Source: Coriaria nepalensis (lineage: Eukaryota > Streptophyta > Magnoliopsida > Cucurbitales > Coriariaceae). Taken from it: 64,000 nucleotides of DNA. The DNA is taken from NCBI GenBank assembly GCA_027186245.1, contig CP114495.1, positions 449,001 to 513,000 on the forward strand. The letters run 5' to 3'. This document shows, one piece after another, positions 12,009 through 23,280 of this stretch. The notes under the pieces were generated by a model. It was not told the origin of the DNA. It did no database searches and saw nothing but the letters and a program-made list of their open reading frames with translations. Positions within the stretch are counted from its first letter, which is position 1; every line of letters begins with the position of its first letter. The position numbers were made by a program, and so were the translations under genes.

Positions 12009-12373
12009 AGGTAGATGAAGACATTAATCATACCTTCCTGCCTAGTCAAGCTATAAACTAATACACAAGAAGTTGATCTGATACCCATATTGAAGAGATT
12101 GGTCCCCATATTGTAGTAAATGTACATCTTATCTTAATATCTTATGTCTAACTAATTACTGCCTATATTGATCAGATACGTGAAAGAATCTTTTGTTTCT
12201 GAATCTGCATGAGACATGCAAACTTAACCATTTACTTGTTTTACAACCAGAAAGAGAAAAAGTAGATAAAAGAAGTAGTGAAGAATATGATAGAACAGGT
12301 AGAAGCATCTCCACCTAGAAAATATAAGGGAATACATCGCTCAGTGCCTAAACCAAGCCAAGAAACAAGTAAC

Positions 12374-13719
12374 ATGGCGAGATTGAGTGATATGTATGTC
12401 CTTGGTTTCTGTGGATTGCTCTTTCTTTTCATAGACCAACGTAGATGTGAGGATTATAGCATACCATCCCTACCGACGACAAATCATCATGCATCTTTGT
12501 TCATTCTCGGTGATTCGCTCTTTGACGGCGCCGGAAGTCATCGCATCATTCCAGATTTCATAGGTAACAAGTTGGAAATATTTTATAGTTTCTTTCTTGC
12601 TTATAATTATTGAATATGTTTTCACACAGCTGGATATGCAAAGTTGCGACACATTCCTGACTATAACTTAAGGCCAAGTAAAAGAGACTTCACAAATGGC
12701 GTAAATTTTGCAAACGGCGGAGCCAGCGCGCTCGTTGAGATTCATCCAGAATCAGTAAGATCTTTTTTTTTTCTTTCTTAAAATGAACAAAACATTATAC
12801 AATTATATAATGTAGTTAACTGGTCTCTATAACATGTAGATAAACCTGCACACGCAATTAGAAAATTTCAAGAAGGTGAAGAATGTGCTGAAGCACAAAC
12901 TAGGTGACATAGAGACAAGTGAATTGCTATCAAGAGCTGTGTATCTATTCAGCACCGGCACAAATGATTACATGACTCCTTTTTATGACAATTATACAAC
13001 GACGTTTCAATCGGTATACCGTAATCGAAGACAGTATGTAGACATGGTGATCGGAAACATCACAACTGTGATAGAGGTACGTTAAAAAGATCTATAGGTA
13101 AACATGTAAATATATGTTCTTATTCATTTGTTTTGGTCATAGAGAATATGTACTGAAGGAGGAAGGAAATTTGGCTTTGTGGGGTTGTGGCCTGTAGCCA
13201 ATTTCCCAGATGTAAGAGCATTTGCATTACAACATAGAGGAGTCCATCCTGAAAAAGCTACCGCCATAGTTAAACTTCACAATGAACTTCTTCCCATAGC
13301 TTTGAAGAAGCTTAGTGATCGAATCAAAGGATTCAAATATTCATTCAACAAATTCTATGACCCTGTTTATGATCGGATCAAGAACCCTTCAAAATATGGT
13401 AATTTAGCTACTCCATTACCTCTTCAACTACTCAACTTAATTATTACATACATACATCCATATATATATATATATATGTACGTGTGTGTTTTTTGTAGGT
13501 TTCAAGAGAGGGGATGTTGCTTGTTGTGGAAGTGGGCCGTACGGAGGAAGTGGACGCTGTGGGGTTGGAAACTACACGGTGTGTAAGAATCCGAATGAAT
13601 ATTTCTTTTTCGATTCAGCGCATCCGGGTGAGAGGGCTAATCGGCAATTTGCCAAGCTGATGTGGAGTGGAGATTCAAGTTTTTCAGCACCTTATAATAT
13701 AGAAGCTTTATTTGCATAA
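12374..13719 (+). CDS. GDSL esterase/lipase, tandem copy 2, with internal deletion
   Basis: Exons 12374-12563, 12630-12754, 12840-13076, 13143-13398 and 13499-13719 give 342 residues. Intron positions and phases are the same as in copy 1, 365 bp upstream. The start at 12374 (MARLSDMYVLGFCG) places a hydrophobic signal segment first, so an earlier ATG at 12278 is less likely. Catalytic-type residues remain: Ser48 in LGDSLFD, GTNDY in exon 3, and Asp308 and His311 in FDSAHP. In exon 1, however, copy 1 has 35 residues between DSLFD and RIIPDFI whereas this copy has five. The lost residues include the NNNY and PTGRFSDG parts next to the active site. The frame is otherwise open to the end. Whether the enzyme still folds and works is uncertain; it may be a young pseudogene or an altered enzyme. 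Confidence 0.8.
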
Positions 13720-14195
13720 AGAGCTAGCTAGGCATCAATTACATCTATATGAATAAAGACATACCATGGACTTTATAATGACATAAAGACAAAAGTGGCT
13801 AAGTTTTATAGACATAAGAAGAGATAATAGCTTTGAACAACAGCCATTGATTATGATAAGAGCAAGTGAAATAAAAGCATCTGATGAAACAAAACTAGGC
13901 ATCAAAGGATTAGCCAGTTCCAGCATACCTAAAATGCCGAGAACTTTCCAGCGCGGTCATCACCGTCATTAATCAACAACCAAACTCTATACATTCCAAT
14001 CAAAGGTCTTCGAGAAGTAATTGATAACGATCTTCAAGTTCAAGATTCTTCCAAACGTAAGGTTCTTGTTGAAAGAGTGAGAATCGTCTGAGAAATGGGA
14101 TTTCTTCCAAGTAATCAATCATGGAATTCCATTCAGTCCTGGAAGCGGTGAAATATGGAGGCTAACAAGATAATGAAAACAAATTTAATGTAGAA
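13720..14195. other. short intergenic between converging genes
   Basis: This holds the 3' flanks of GDSL copy 2 and of the GT90 gene. No coding potential is seen. Confidence 0.5.
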
Positions 14196-17100
14196 CTACG
14201 ATCCTATAGCTGCTTTATTATCTTGACTGTCCCAGAACTTCTTCTCCAACATTTCTACCTTTTCCACAAAACTCTCTTTCCTCCTAAGAACTTTATGAAG
14301 AGTTGCAGGATCATAAGGCGGAGGCATAGTGCACGGGCTTCCATCTTTAGGGCCCTTCACCCTTGATTCCATCATGAACTTCCTGTAAACAGGATCATCA
14401 GCTTTGCATTGCATACTCTCTGAACAGAATTCAATGGCATTTTTTGGAATTTCCGGCTTGAACGTCAAGAGCTTTGAGTATTCATTCAAGAGATGAAACA
14501 TGTAGTCGTACACATAGTCCATTTTCAGTTCCTCATGGATGAATTGACCTGCTGCCTTTCCTATTGCCCGTACCTAAAGAAGAAGAGGCCCATGAAAAAT
14601 AACCGTGCTGTAAATATAAACACCATAAAAGTAATAGCTTCTCCAGATATGTTACAAGATTCCCAAAAAAAAAAAAAATATGTGGTGCATAAAAAAGGTA
14701 ATTAACCTTATATTTGTGGGAATTGCCCCAATCAACTGCATACTTAATAGACTTGCATTTATCATCTTCCCTGATGGGCCAGTAGTGGTGGCCCGGCATC
14801 AAACTTCGAGTAAAGAAATCATAGTAATGCGGCTTTACGATGAAGGTGACCGAGTCACAAGCAAGTATGTATTTTTCACTAACAGACCAAGCTGATCCTT
14901 CAATATAGATCTTATACCTGCATATATATAAATAAATGTGAGAAACCATTTAGCCAATCAAATTTCTCATGACAGAAACTTAGAGAAAGTAGTTAATGCT
15001 AGGAACTTGACCGGTGAAGGCATTGACTAGTGAGGTCCGATTTCTTATACCCTTCCTGAATTTCCTTAAGCCAGTCCTGCAAAATGGGTTATTCAATTAC
15101 TGCGTATCAGAATTACTTTAAGCTGATTTATTGCTTACACAAGCTGGAGAAATGAAAACAAAACAGTATCCATCACCTGACGGTAAAGACGAGCATTCCA
15201 GTCCTGTCCCTCGGAGACATTACATTTGAGAAGGTCCTGTCTTGTCGCGGCAACGTCCGGATTACCCTTCCAGTAAGCATACGGTTCCCTATCCTCCCAT
15301 TTGCTCCTCTTGTTCCCTTCTTTTAGATCCTGTAGCAATGTGTCCCATGGCTTTATATTGATCTCCGGCCTATACATACAATCAGAAATGTAATGCCATC
15401 TTAGGAAAAAGCATTTTCATGCATCATGGTAACTAGAAACAACCATGCGTGGTGTATATCATACTATCGCGTACAATTTTCATGTAACATGCAAGTGGAA
15501 AAGATATATATACATACCATCCCCAGAAGGACCAATCAGGGAAGACGATATCCAACGTTGCATTGTCCCCGCAGTAGCGGAAGAGAGGAGGTGGAGTTTG
15601 GGCTTCGGGCCCACTGTAAGTGCTTGACAAGACAACCGGCCAATCAACGCAGTCAAACATCAACTCCAAGTCGGGAACTTTACCGGGGTACCTCCGTAAC
15701 AACTGTAGGATCCCCCACACCGTGAAAATATCTCTACTCTGAAACCCCTTCTCAAATGTCTCCACGTAAGCTTTTCCATCCACAATCACCAACCGGAAGT
15801 TAGCCGTCTGTTTAGCCCTCTCCACCATGTCCCTCGTGATCCCCGTCCGGGACCACGGTCGGAGATCCTCGTGGATCCAACGGAAGTACTCCGGACACGT
15901 CGGACGGTCCAGATCATCTTCCGATTCGAAGGTGGTGGGGTAGTTTCTAGGACAGGTCCCTGTAAGGTTGAAATGAGCGCAGTTCAGTGGGATGTCGACG
16001 TGTCGTCTAGGCCTCGGCGGGTTTCCGTATGTCACGTGAGGGTATTTTTGGAATGTTGCGGTGCTTTGAATTGACTCTCGATCAAAATTTCCGGGCTTTG
16101 AGTTAGGAAGCTTCAAACACAATGCACAATGTTTAACAGAAAATTAGATTTTAATAAGATTTCATTAATATAAAATTCTTATATGATATGACTATGGCAC
16201 GGCGCGTTAAATACTATTTATAAGTCAAATTATTATTATTATTTTCTTAAATTTTTTATTATTTATTTATTTTTATCTATAAATTTTTAAATCATTTAAT
16301 TTCATATTGAAAATTTTTAAAATTTTCAATCCTTCGGGTAGAATTAATAAATATAAATACAAAAATAACTTCTATAACTTTATTAATATTAAAATTAATA
16401 TATAATATATCAAAAATAATCATTAAAAATATTATTATTAAAATGATTTTTATTGAGATTTAATATCATAAAAATGTAAAATAATGGGTATAAATATAAA
16501 ATTTTATTAAAATATATGCATTAAATTATAAAAAAAATATTAGTTTTAAAGAAATTAACTTTATTAAGGATATGAGATATTTTAATTTTAGATATTATTT
16601 TAAAATTTACATTTATAATATAATTAAATGGATCAAAATAAACAAACTATTTTAAAAATATTAAAAACAAAATTAAGCTATTTAAAAATTTATGAATAAT
16701 TTTTTAAAAATTAAGAAACAAAAATAATAATTTAACCAAAAAATAATATTTGTAATTGAAATATTATTTAATTTACCAAATGATCATATACCATACCAAA
16801 ATCTCTCAACGTTAATTATCGTTACAGAAGTTTATGTCATTATAATTCTAACTTGACCTACCGACAACACTTTGGTTTAGAAAACTGATTATGTTTCACA
16901 CTTTGCCTTTTTTTTTTTTTGGCCAAACTCTTTGCCTATTAGGGTGGCTAATACGTAGACGTAGTAGCCACAAGAGAGTCAGATCATGCGTGGGACCAGA
17001 GCAAGACTTTTGCCACCGGCCACGTGGTGAGCAATTAATACGCTTCCGCGATATCGCGGAGCTGCCGACGACGATTTGCATGTCAGTTGAAGGAAAAAAC

Positions 17101-17293
17101 GGAGAAGAAGATGAAGAATACGTACAGGAGAGTCTAGAACGCGTGTGAAGAAGAACGCGCCGACGAGAAGGCAGAGCGCAACGGTGCATATTGCCGGCGA
17201 TTTCATGAATGCCCGCCGCATCTTGTCTGTGAAATGATGATGATGCCCCGATCCATACCAGGTGTGCCTCTGCTGCAGACTACTCTCTCTCAT
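14196..17293 (-). CDS. GT90 family O-glycosyltransferase, rumi-like (CAP10/DUF821)
   Basis: This is a predicted type II membrane glycosyltransferase of the secretory pathway. Exons 17126-17293, 15518-16110, 15177-15369, 15012-15076, 14707-14917 and 14196-14573 give 535 residues in one frame. Residues 1-30 are cytosolic and histidine-rich (YGSGHHHHF), and a membrane anchor lies at about 34-50. The CAP10 domain follows, with NCAHFNLTGTCP, FDCVDWP, PPPLFRYCGD, FPDWSFWGW, YAYWKGNP, RYKIYIEGSAWSVSEKY and LACDSVTFIVKP. Named homologues in animals add glucose or xylose to EGF repeats; the plant substrate is not known and the name should not be read as function. No C-terminal KDEL signal is present. 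The first intron is about 1 kb and very AT-rich. A broken copy of exon 1 lies at 10028-10124. Confidence 0.9.
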
Positions 17294-18700
17294 AGTTTTC
17301 TTCTCGATCTAATTTCCAGAAACTTACCTCATTTTGAACTTGATTCCTATTGATCTGAAGCTGATTCGACCATGATGGAGCTGGAATTCTTGGTTCAATT
17401 AAATAAGGATGAGTTTCTCATTGAATTAGAAGGCAACGGGGTCTAGCTGGTAGAGAAAGTAATAACCTTTTGGATCTGAATTATGAAGTAGAACTCTCGT
17501 GAGTTTTTCAGAAGAAATGGGAAAATAATATTTTATTGTTTCTAGATTGAAACTGTGGGGAAGCACTACTTTAGGCTCCTTTTGATCCCGAAAAGTAGAC
17601 CAAAATGTAAGGATTTAGTTAGGATTCACAGCTGCATTTTAGTTAAGATCACAGCCTCGTCCATCAGTTCAAGCCCAATCTAAGAGACACGGACCGGACA
17701 TATGGCAGCCAACATACACAGAAGTTTAACGGGCCTGATTTGTAAGTGGCCCAAGATCCATTGTAACGATCAGAACCCTGTAGAAATACTTCTCATACGA
17801 TCGAACGGTCATCAGGTAGAAGAGTGTGGTGGCCCCATCAGAGTGTAGACCAATAATTATCTCTTATCAGCAGTGTCTTGCGTTAGACCAACAATTTCAT
17901 CGGTTTTGCTCCTGCTTGCCAGCTTTTATGCATGCCCACTTAAAAATCTTAACTAGATCAGATTCAGACAAAGGTGGTCTGAAGATTCCAGAAAGTTCAT
18001 TGTTCTTCCTCTGTTCCAAGAAATCCTTCTGTTCTTACAGCAGTAATATACTATAAAGCAATTCCTCTTTTATGTTCTCTGCAGATGTAGCTTAAACATC
18101 TGACCCCTCTCTGTCATGTTTATAATGTGACTTAATTGAGAACTAATTTGTGTCTGAGACATTCTATATGATATAATCCTATGTCACATCATAATTCATC
18201 GCTTTTTATACGATGAATACTGATATTTATTATTGCTGCATATATATATATATAGGAGATAGAGGTGAGTAAATGAGTATTACCAACCATTAACTTTTAT
18301 AAAATTAAATCTTAATATAAAATTATTAAATTTTTATAAATATATCCTTAAAAAATATATTTTTACTTATCTTATAAATATATCTAAGGGAATCTCCCGG
18401 TTCATGTATTATGTGCGAATAGTTTGGTATTAAGATATGATGAAGCATGTATGAACGATAAGGAAAAAATTAAAAAATATATATTATTATAAGTTAGTTA
18501 AGGTAAGGACCTACATTATCATCGATGTTGTAGCTTTATGAGTCTGGTAATGTGCTTGCTTCATCATGTTCTAGTGCCCAGTATAGAGAGAGAAACAGAG
18601 ACAGGCTTTTCCACGCGTGAGCTTTCAATTTTGAAAGAACCAACGCTCCTGCCTCCTCATGTCTTGTATATATATGTATATAAATACAACATAAAACTTG
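17294..18700. other. intergenic, no recognised gene
   Basis: This holds the GT90 promoter and AT-rich DNA with a TA run at about 18238-18255. A 76-codon frame at 17826 has no domain. I found no RNA gene. Confidence 0.5.
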
Positions 18701-18795
18701 CCTCTTGCTTCTTGCTTCTTGCTTCTTGCTTCTTGCTTCTTGCTTCTTGCTCCTTGCTTCTTGCTTCTTGCTTCTTGCTTCTTTCTTCCTCTTCT
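18701..18795 (+). repeat. 7-base tandem repeat in the leader of the HIPP gene
   Basis: About 13 copies of TTGCTTC occur with few changes and end within about 15 bases of the ATG at 18808. The transcript leader would be strongly CU-rich. A 7-base unit would not stay in one codon frame, which fits a non-coding leader. Confidence 0.8.
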
Positions 18796-18807
18796 TGCTT
18801 CTTAGTA

Positions 18808-19321
18808 ATGGCGCAGATGGTAGAGATGAGAGTTCCAAATCTTGACTGTGAGGGATGTGCTTCCAAGTTAAGGAAAACTCTCTTCAAGCTTAAAGGTACA
18901 TATCTATATATCTATCTATCTATATATATATATATATATGCAACTTATGGTTTATACATCCTTATTGTTGAAATGATGTATATGTACAGGAGTTGAAGAG
19001 GTGGAAGTAGAAATGGAGATGCAGAAGATAACAGTGAGGGGGTACGGGTTAGAGGAGAAGAAGGTTCTAAAGGCAATCAAGCGAGCGGGAAAATCAGCAG
19101 AAGCATGGCCATTTCCAGGATTTTCTCACTACGCTTCGTTTTATAAGTACCCAACTTACATTGTTAACCACTACTACGATACTCTTAACAGCAATGCTGC
19201 TTCTACCGGTGTTCACACTTTCTTTCAAACTCCGGCGGTTTATTCCGTAGCCGTTGCTTCCGACGAGGCTATCGCATCGCTTTTCAGCGACGACAATCCT
19301 CATGCTTGCTCAATCATGTGA
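18808..19321 (+). CDS. heavy-metal-associated isoprenylated plant protein (HIPP)
   Basis: This is a small predicted metal-binding protein tethered to membranes by a lipid. Exons 18808-18895 and 18990-19321 give 139 residues. An HMA domain spans residues 1-70, with the metal site in VPNLDCEGCASKLRKTL (the CxxC cysteines at 14 and 17). The C-terminus is CSIM, a CaaX box for farnesylation. The middle is rich in Tyr and His (HYASFYKYPTY), which may give extra metal contacts. The single intron interrupts the HMA domain, as is usual in HIPPs. Its intron holds TCTA and TA microsatellites. The next gene downstream is a second HMA-fold gene of a different subtype. I recall HIPP-like genes beside remorin and GT90 genes in Arabidopsis (At5g23760, At3g48970), which fits the neighbourhood. 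Confidence 0.9.
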
Positions 19322-20545
19322 CGCGTTTAGCTATCTGCGTTTTCTTCTGTGTTTTTTTTTTCTTCTTTTTTCTTTGACTTATCCATATCTATGTTCTTTG
19401 ACTTATATATTAGGAGTTAAAGTTAATACATTCGATTTTGTTTGAGCGTAATCTGCTTTCTTCCTTAAGGTATGGGAAAAAGGTACCATTTCAGTATCTA
19501 AAAATCACCCCCCTAAAACATATTACTCTGCTTTTACTTTTCTGCTATAGAAAACAGTGTGCTATGTTTCTGCAAGCACTAATATGTGGTATCTATTATG
19601 ATGGATGGTTACGTGACCCATCAAAATTTATCATAATTATAAACATAACTTTCATCCATCACATCATTTATCTTTCGTACTTATGATGGGCCTAGTATGC
19701 AATGTGAACAGCACTTAGAAGAATTTTCCATAATTCAAGCATCTTATCCTCTGTTTTATTGTGTTTATGGAGTCAATGTTTTCTGTACAAATTCGATCAT
19801 AGCGACGTCTTAAAAGAGTCAAGAGGTACTCTGCTTTTCGAAAATATAAAAGAGCAGTAAGTTTTCAAAGAGAAAAGCAAAGATAGAGTACTCTGCTTCT
19901 GAGAAAAATAAATGAAGAACTATTCTTTATAGATCTGCTCATGTGAGGAAAAAATTTCAAATTGGAAAAATTCATTAATAAGGTGTAATTTCAATCTGAC
20001 AAACAGGAAAACCAGAGTACTGGTAAGTGGTAAAGTATTCGGTTTTCGACCAAAAAAAAAAAAGTAAACACAGCAATCTGTTTCTGAGGCCAAAAACAGA
20101 GGAAATTGATCAATTGTTACTTTGAATGAAGACCAGTGCTATGGAGATGACAGAATGGATGTGTTTGTTGATACAGCGTTAGATTTCCCATTTACGTAAT
20201 GTAATGAAATACCCAAAATCATAAAAAAAAATCTTTAAGCGGATTTGTATGACAAGAACCATTTCAACATAAACACAAGCTCTTACCAATGGATTCTGCA
20301 CATCTCTTCCATAAGAAAACTACTGAAGGCCTGTCTTATTGCATGGTGGCTTAGTAAGAATCCTGGCTCCCATGCTACATGTCGTTTGGCTAGCATTTGT
20401 CAACATTGGCCTGCCAGAAGGAGTGTGCTACATATCCCTTATGAGGCCACAATTGTAAGTACCCATCCCCTTTATAAGCAGCACCACAGGATTCTCTAAG
20501 CCTACTTCATTCTCTTTTACAATCTTCAAACCTTTTCCTTTCAAA
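19322..20545. other. intergenic, carries first copies of a local duplication
   Basis: No gene is recognised. Two segments here (about 19779-19826 and 20181-20270) recur in the same order and spacing at 21099-21144 and 21521-21610. They are remnants of a tandem duplication of roughly 1.33 kb. Confidence 0.55.
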
Positions 20546-21180
20546 ATGGCTCAGGTATTTTGCTTCTGATTCTTCTCTCTTTCCTTGTGTACAGTCATAT
20601 GATGATATGAACATAAAGCTAGAAAATCATCTTGATAATGGAGTTTCAATTTCTTAATTACTATTTGGGATTCGTAGCAGAAGGTGGTATCGAAGGTCAT
20701 GACCATGACTGATGACAAAACCAAGAGGAAAGCAATAGAAGCTGATGCAGACATCCATGGCATGTTTTTCTCTGCAGTTATTAGTTTTCGAATAAGTTGT
20801 TGAAATTCTTATTGTCCCTTTTCTTTTCCATAAGTCTTATTTGGTAATTTTGATGAACAGGGGTCGATTCAATTGCAGCTGATATAAAGGACCAAAAGCT
20901 GACTGTGGTAGGATCAATGGATACAGTTGCAGTAGTGAAGAAGTTGAGGAAGGTAGGAAAGGTGGATATAGTTTCAGTTGGTGCAGCTACAGAAGAGAAT
21001 AAGGAAGAAAAGAAAGAGGAAAAGAAGGAAGAAAAGAAAGAGAGAGAAAATGAAGACAAATCATCTGTTTGCAGTAAAAGGATTGGGCTTCACATTTCTT
21101 CTGTGCAAATTCAATCACAATGGCATCTTAAACGAGCCAAGAGTTCCTATAATCTACATGTTGGTTCAATTAAGGATTAA
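20546..21180 (+). CDS. HMA-domain protein lacking the CxxC metal site
   Basis: Exons 20546-20554, 20678-20759 and 20861-21180 give 136 residues. The fold is that of a heavy-metal-associated domain: KVVSKVMTMTDDKTKRKAIE, DSIAADIKDQKLTVVGSMDT, VKKLRKVGKVDIVSVG. In place of CxxC there is MTDDK, so direct metal binding is doubtful; this subtype is common in plants. A Lys/Glu-rich run (EEKKEEKKEEKK) follows. Two adjacent acceptors (TAG and CAG, 3 bases apart) allow one more or one fewer Gln at residue 4. Intron 2 needs a GC donor (CATG then GCATGT) to stay in frame. The last 45 residues (from SSVCSKRIG) do not resemble the family tail, lack a CaaX box and overlap a locally repeated sequence, so the original C-terminus may have been lost. 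Confidence 0.7.
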
Positions 21181-21610
21181 AGTGCCTTTTTGGTTTAAAT
21201 AAGTGTCACTGAAATCTGCTGGCCATCATTTCTGTATAGCTGTTTTGCATATCGTATGGTGCTGGCCGGGTAATGATTGGACAAACAATATTTTAGCCAT
21301 CCTTAAAAAAGCCATTTTTTTTCGTTTTCACGGTACCATCTTGGTACCAAATCGAAATTAGCCATTTCGATTCTATATAGGTACTGATACCGGGAAGTGT
21401 GGGACCAAAATCGATACCACCTATCACGATTCCAACCAAAATTTTACCCACCCCTACCCTCAGCCAACAAGTTTCAAGTACAATACAAAAGTCAAAAGTG
21501 TTGCTGGCTCTGTATTATCATTCCCATTCAGTTACGTAATGAAATGTCTAAGAACATAAAAACAAATTTCTAAGCAGATTTGTATGACAAGTACCATTTC
21601 GACATACAAG
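21099..21610 (+). repeat. second copies of the local tandem duplication
   Basis: 21099-21144 matches 19779-19826 at about 36 of 46 positions. 21521-21610 matches 20181-20270, sharing the stretch GATTTGTATGACAAG and its flanks. Offsets are 1320 and 1340 bases, so both belong to one old tandem duplication. The first copy lies inside the coding tail of the HMA gene. Confidence 0.6.
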
Positions 21611-21849
21611 AAGCAGAAAATTGATGAACTTGTAACTTTGATTCAAGAGAAGAATAATATTTTTACAGAGTGTAACAGGTCTCTTATAGCTCTGGCTCCA
21701 TACCTAAACAAGAGAGCATGGAAAAATTGCTCCCTTTTTTATAAGTTTGAGCGTTCTCCACCATCACAATGATACACAAGAAAAAAAGCATTAGAAGCAC
21801 AATCAAGCTTACCCTTATAAGCTTCCATTGCCAGCTGAGTCTTACAATT
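21181..21849. other. intergenic, no gene
   Basis: Apart from the repeat copies, there is a GGTACC-rich stretch at about 21330-21430 (CGGTACCATCTTGGTACC and similar) that may be the end of a small non-autonomous transposon. No open frame of note is present. Confidence 0.45.
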
Positions 21850-23280
21850 CTAGCATCTTCTATATCCCTTGAACTTGAAAGCAAGGCGAGAGTACTGATT
21901 CTCTGCCATTTGTCTCACTACCTTGTGAGCCTCAGAAAGCTTTCCAGCTTTTCTTAAATAATTGACGAGATTACTATACACAAGGAAATTCGGATTACAC
22001 CCTCTAGACTTCATATCTTTTAGCAAAGAGCGAGCCTCCTCAAACTTTCCAGCCATACAGAACCCCCTAATCATAGAGTTGTATGTAAATACATTTGGAA
22101 GCTGACCCTTTATTACCATGTCATCAAACAATTCTTGAGCCATTCCAAGCTCCCCTGCCACAACATACCCTGTTATCATTACAGTGTAACAAACAACGTC
22201 CGGAATGTGACCCCTTTTGACCATTTCGTCGAAGAAATATTTGCAAGCATCTAAATTTCCGGCCCGGCTAAGTCCATCTATCAATGTAGTGAAGTGAAGA
22301 ACAGTAGGATCAAAACCCACTTCTGTCATGTAGTTTAATAGGTTAAGAGCTGCTAGAGGCTTGTCACCTTTACCTAGAACATGGAGAAGAATATTATATG
22401 TATGACAATCTGGAGAAAATCCATTTCTACCCATTTCGTTGAGCAATCTATGAAACTGATCCAACTTTCCGAGCTTATACTTCGCACACATGAGTACATT
22501 GTATGTTAGAGTATCTGGATAGTGGCCTTCAACTAGCATTTGCTGATATACCCATTCTATCAATTTGTACTGGTTTATGGTAAGAAGGGAATGCAATATT
22601 GCATTATAAGAGTGTTTAAACGGCCTATAATTGAATGTTCTTGATTTTATAAACCTTTCCACCACTTTCTTAGCTAAGCCAGCTTCGCCACAAGTACATA
22701 TCAATAAGTTGAAAGTCCTGGCAGTGGTCGGATATCCTTTCTCAGTCATCTCCTCTAATAACCTCCACATTGCTTTAAACTCTTCACATTGTGCAAAAAT
22801 GTTCATTATTAAATGATATGAGTTTACAGTATGGCTGTAATTTTCCTGCTCTCCGGACCATATGAAGAACTTATACCCTAATTCAGCACAACGGGTTTTA
22901 TTCGAATGATTTACTTCTTTCAAAACTCCGGAAAGTACTTCCCGCACAAGAAGACCTGAAACCCTAATTTGTAAATCATGTAAAGCCGATTTGGTGTCAA
23001 ATCCAGGACCATCTTGTCTGAGAATTTGAAGAACTCTTTCAGCATCTCCCCAAACATTTTCGAAGAAATTTCGCCCCGCTGAAAAGTTTTCTGCACCATC
23101 TCGTTTTTCAACATCGTCTGGATCTTTCCACATCCTCTTTATTGTTTCGTCAATTATTTCATACTCATCATCAAATTTACCATTATCATCCCTACTTCCA
23201 TAGCATAGTTTTCGATAAATGATGAAAAAGCACGAAGCTTTTCGAACTACCCTTAAACCCAACGGAGTTAGCGATTTCAT
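21850..23280 (-). CDS. pentatricopeptide repeat protein, P class, likely mitochondrial
   Basis: This is an organelle RNA-binding protein of 476 residues in one exon, as is usual for plant PPR genes. The N-terminus (MKSLTPLGLRVVRKASCFFI) is rich in Arg and Lys with no acidic residue in the first 29, which suggests mitochondrial import. About nine P-type 35-residue motifs run from residue 151 to 465 without gaps, each beginning with a pattern such as TLTYNVL, CHTYNIL, VVCYTVM or VFTYNSM. No E, DYW or SMR domain follows, so RNA editing is not expected. Roles in transcript stability, splicing or translation are more likely. I recall At3g60050 and similar Arabidopsis proteins as relatives. The RNA target cannot be derived here. 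Confidence 0.92.
   Translation of the reverse strand: MKSLTPLGLRVVRKASCFFIIYRKLCYGSRDDNGKFDDEYEIIDETIKRMWKDPDDVEKRDGAENFSAGRNFFENVWGDAERVLQILRQDGPGFDTKSALHDLQIRVSGLLVREVLSGVLKEVNHSNKTRCAELGYKFFIWSGEQENYSHTVNSYHLIMNIFAQCEEFKAMWRLLEEMTEKGYPTTARTFNLLICTCGEAGLAKKVVERFIKSRTFNYRPFKHSYNAILHSLLTINQYKLIEWVYQQMLVEGHYPDTLTYNVLMCAKYKLGKLDQFHRLLNEMGRNGFSPDCHTYNILLHVLGKGDKPLAALNLLNYMTEVGFDPTVLHFTTLIDGLSRAGNLDACKYFFDEMVKRGHIPDVVCYTVMITGYVVAGELGMAQELFDDMVIKGQLPNVFTYNSMIRGFCMAGKFEEARSLLKDMKSRGCNPNFLVYSNLVNYLRKAGKLSEAHKVVRQMAENQYSRLAFKFKGYRRC

Noticed and set aside
12278..12373. Upstream in-frame ATG for GDSL copy 2
   Set aside because: It would place 32 polar residues before the signal peptide; the Met at 12374 gives a normal secreted protein start.
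17430..17460. Stretch GGTCTAGCTGGTAGAG resembling a tRNA D-arm
   Set aside because: No matching acceptor stem, anticodon arm or T-arm sequence follows within 80 bases.
18701..18795. Regular short repeat as a CRISPR-like array
   Set aside because: There are no unique spacers; it is a head-to-tail heptamer microsatellite in a plant nuclear gene leader.
18536..18887. Repeat proteins of KKQEARS type on the minus strand
   Set aside because: They are translations of the TTGCTTC heptamer repeat in the HIPP leader.
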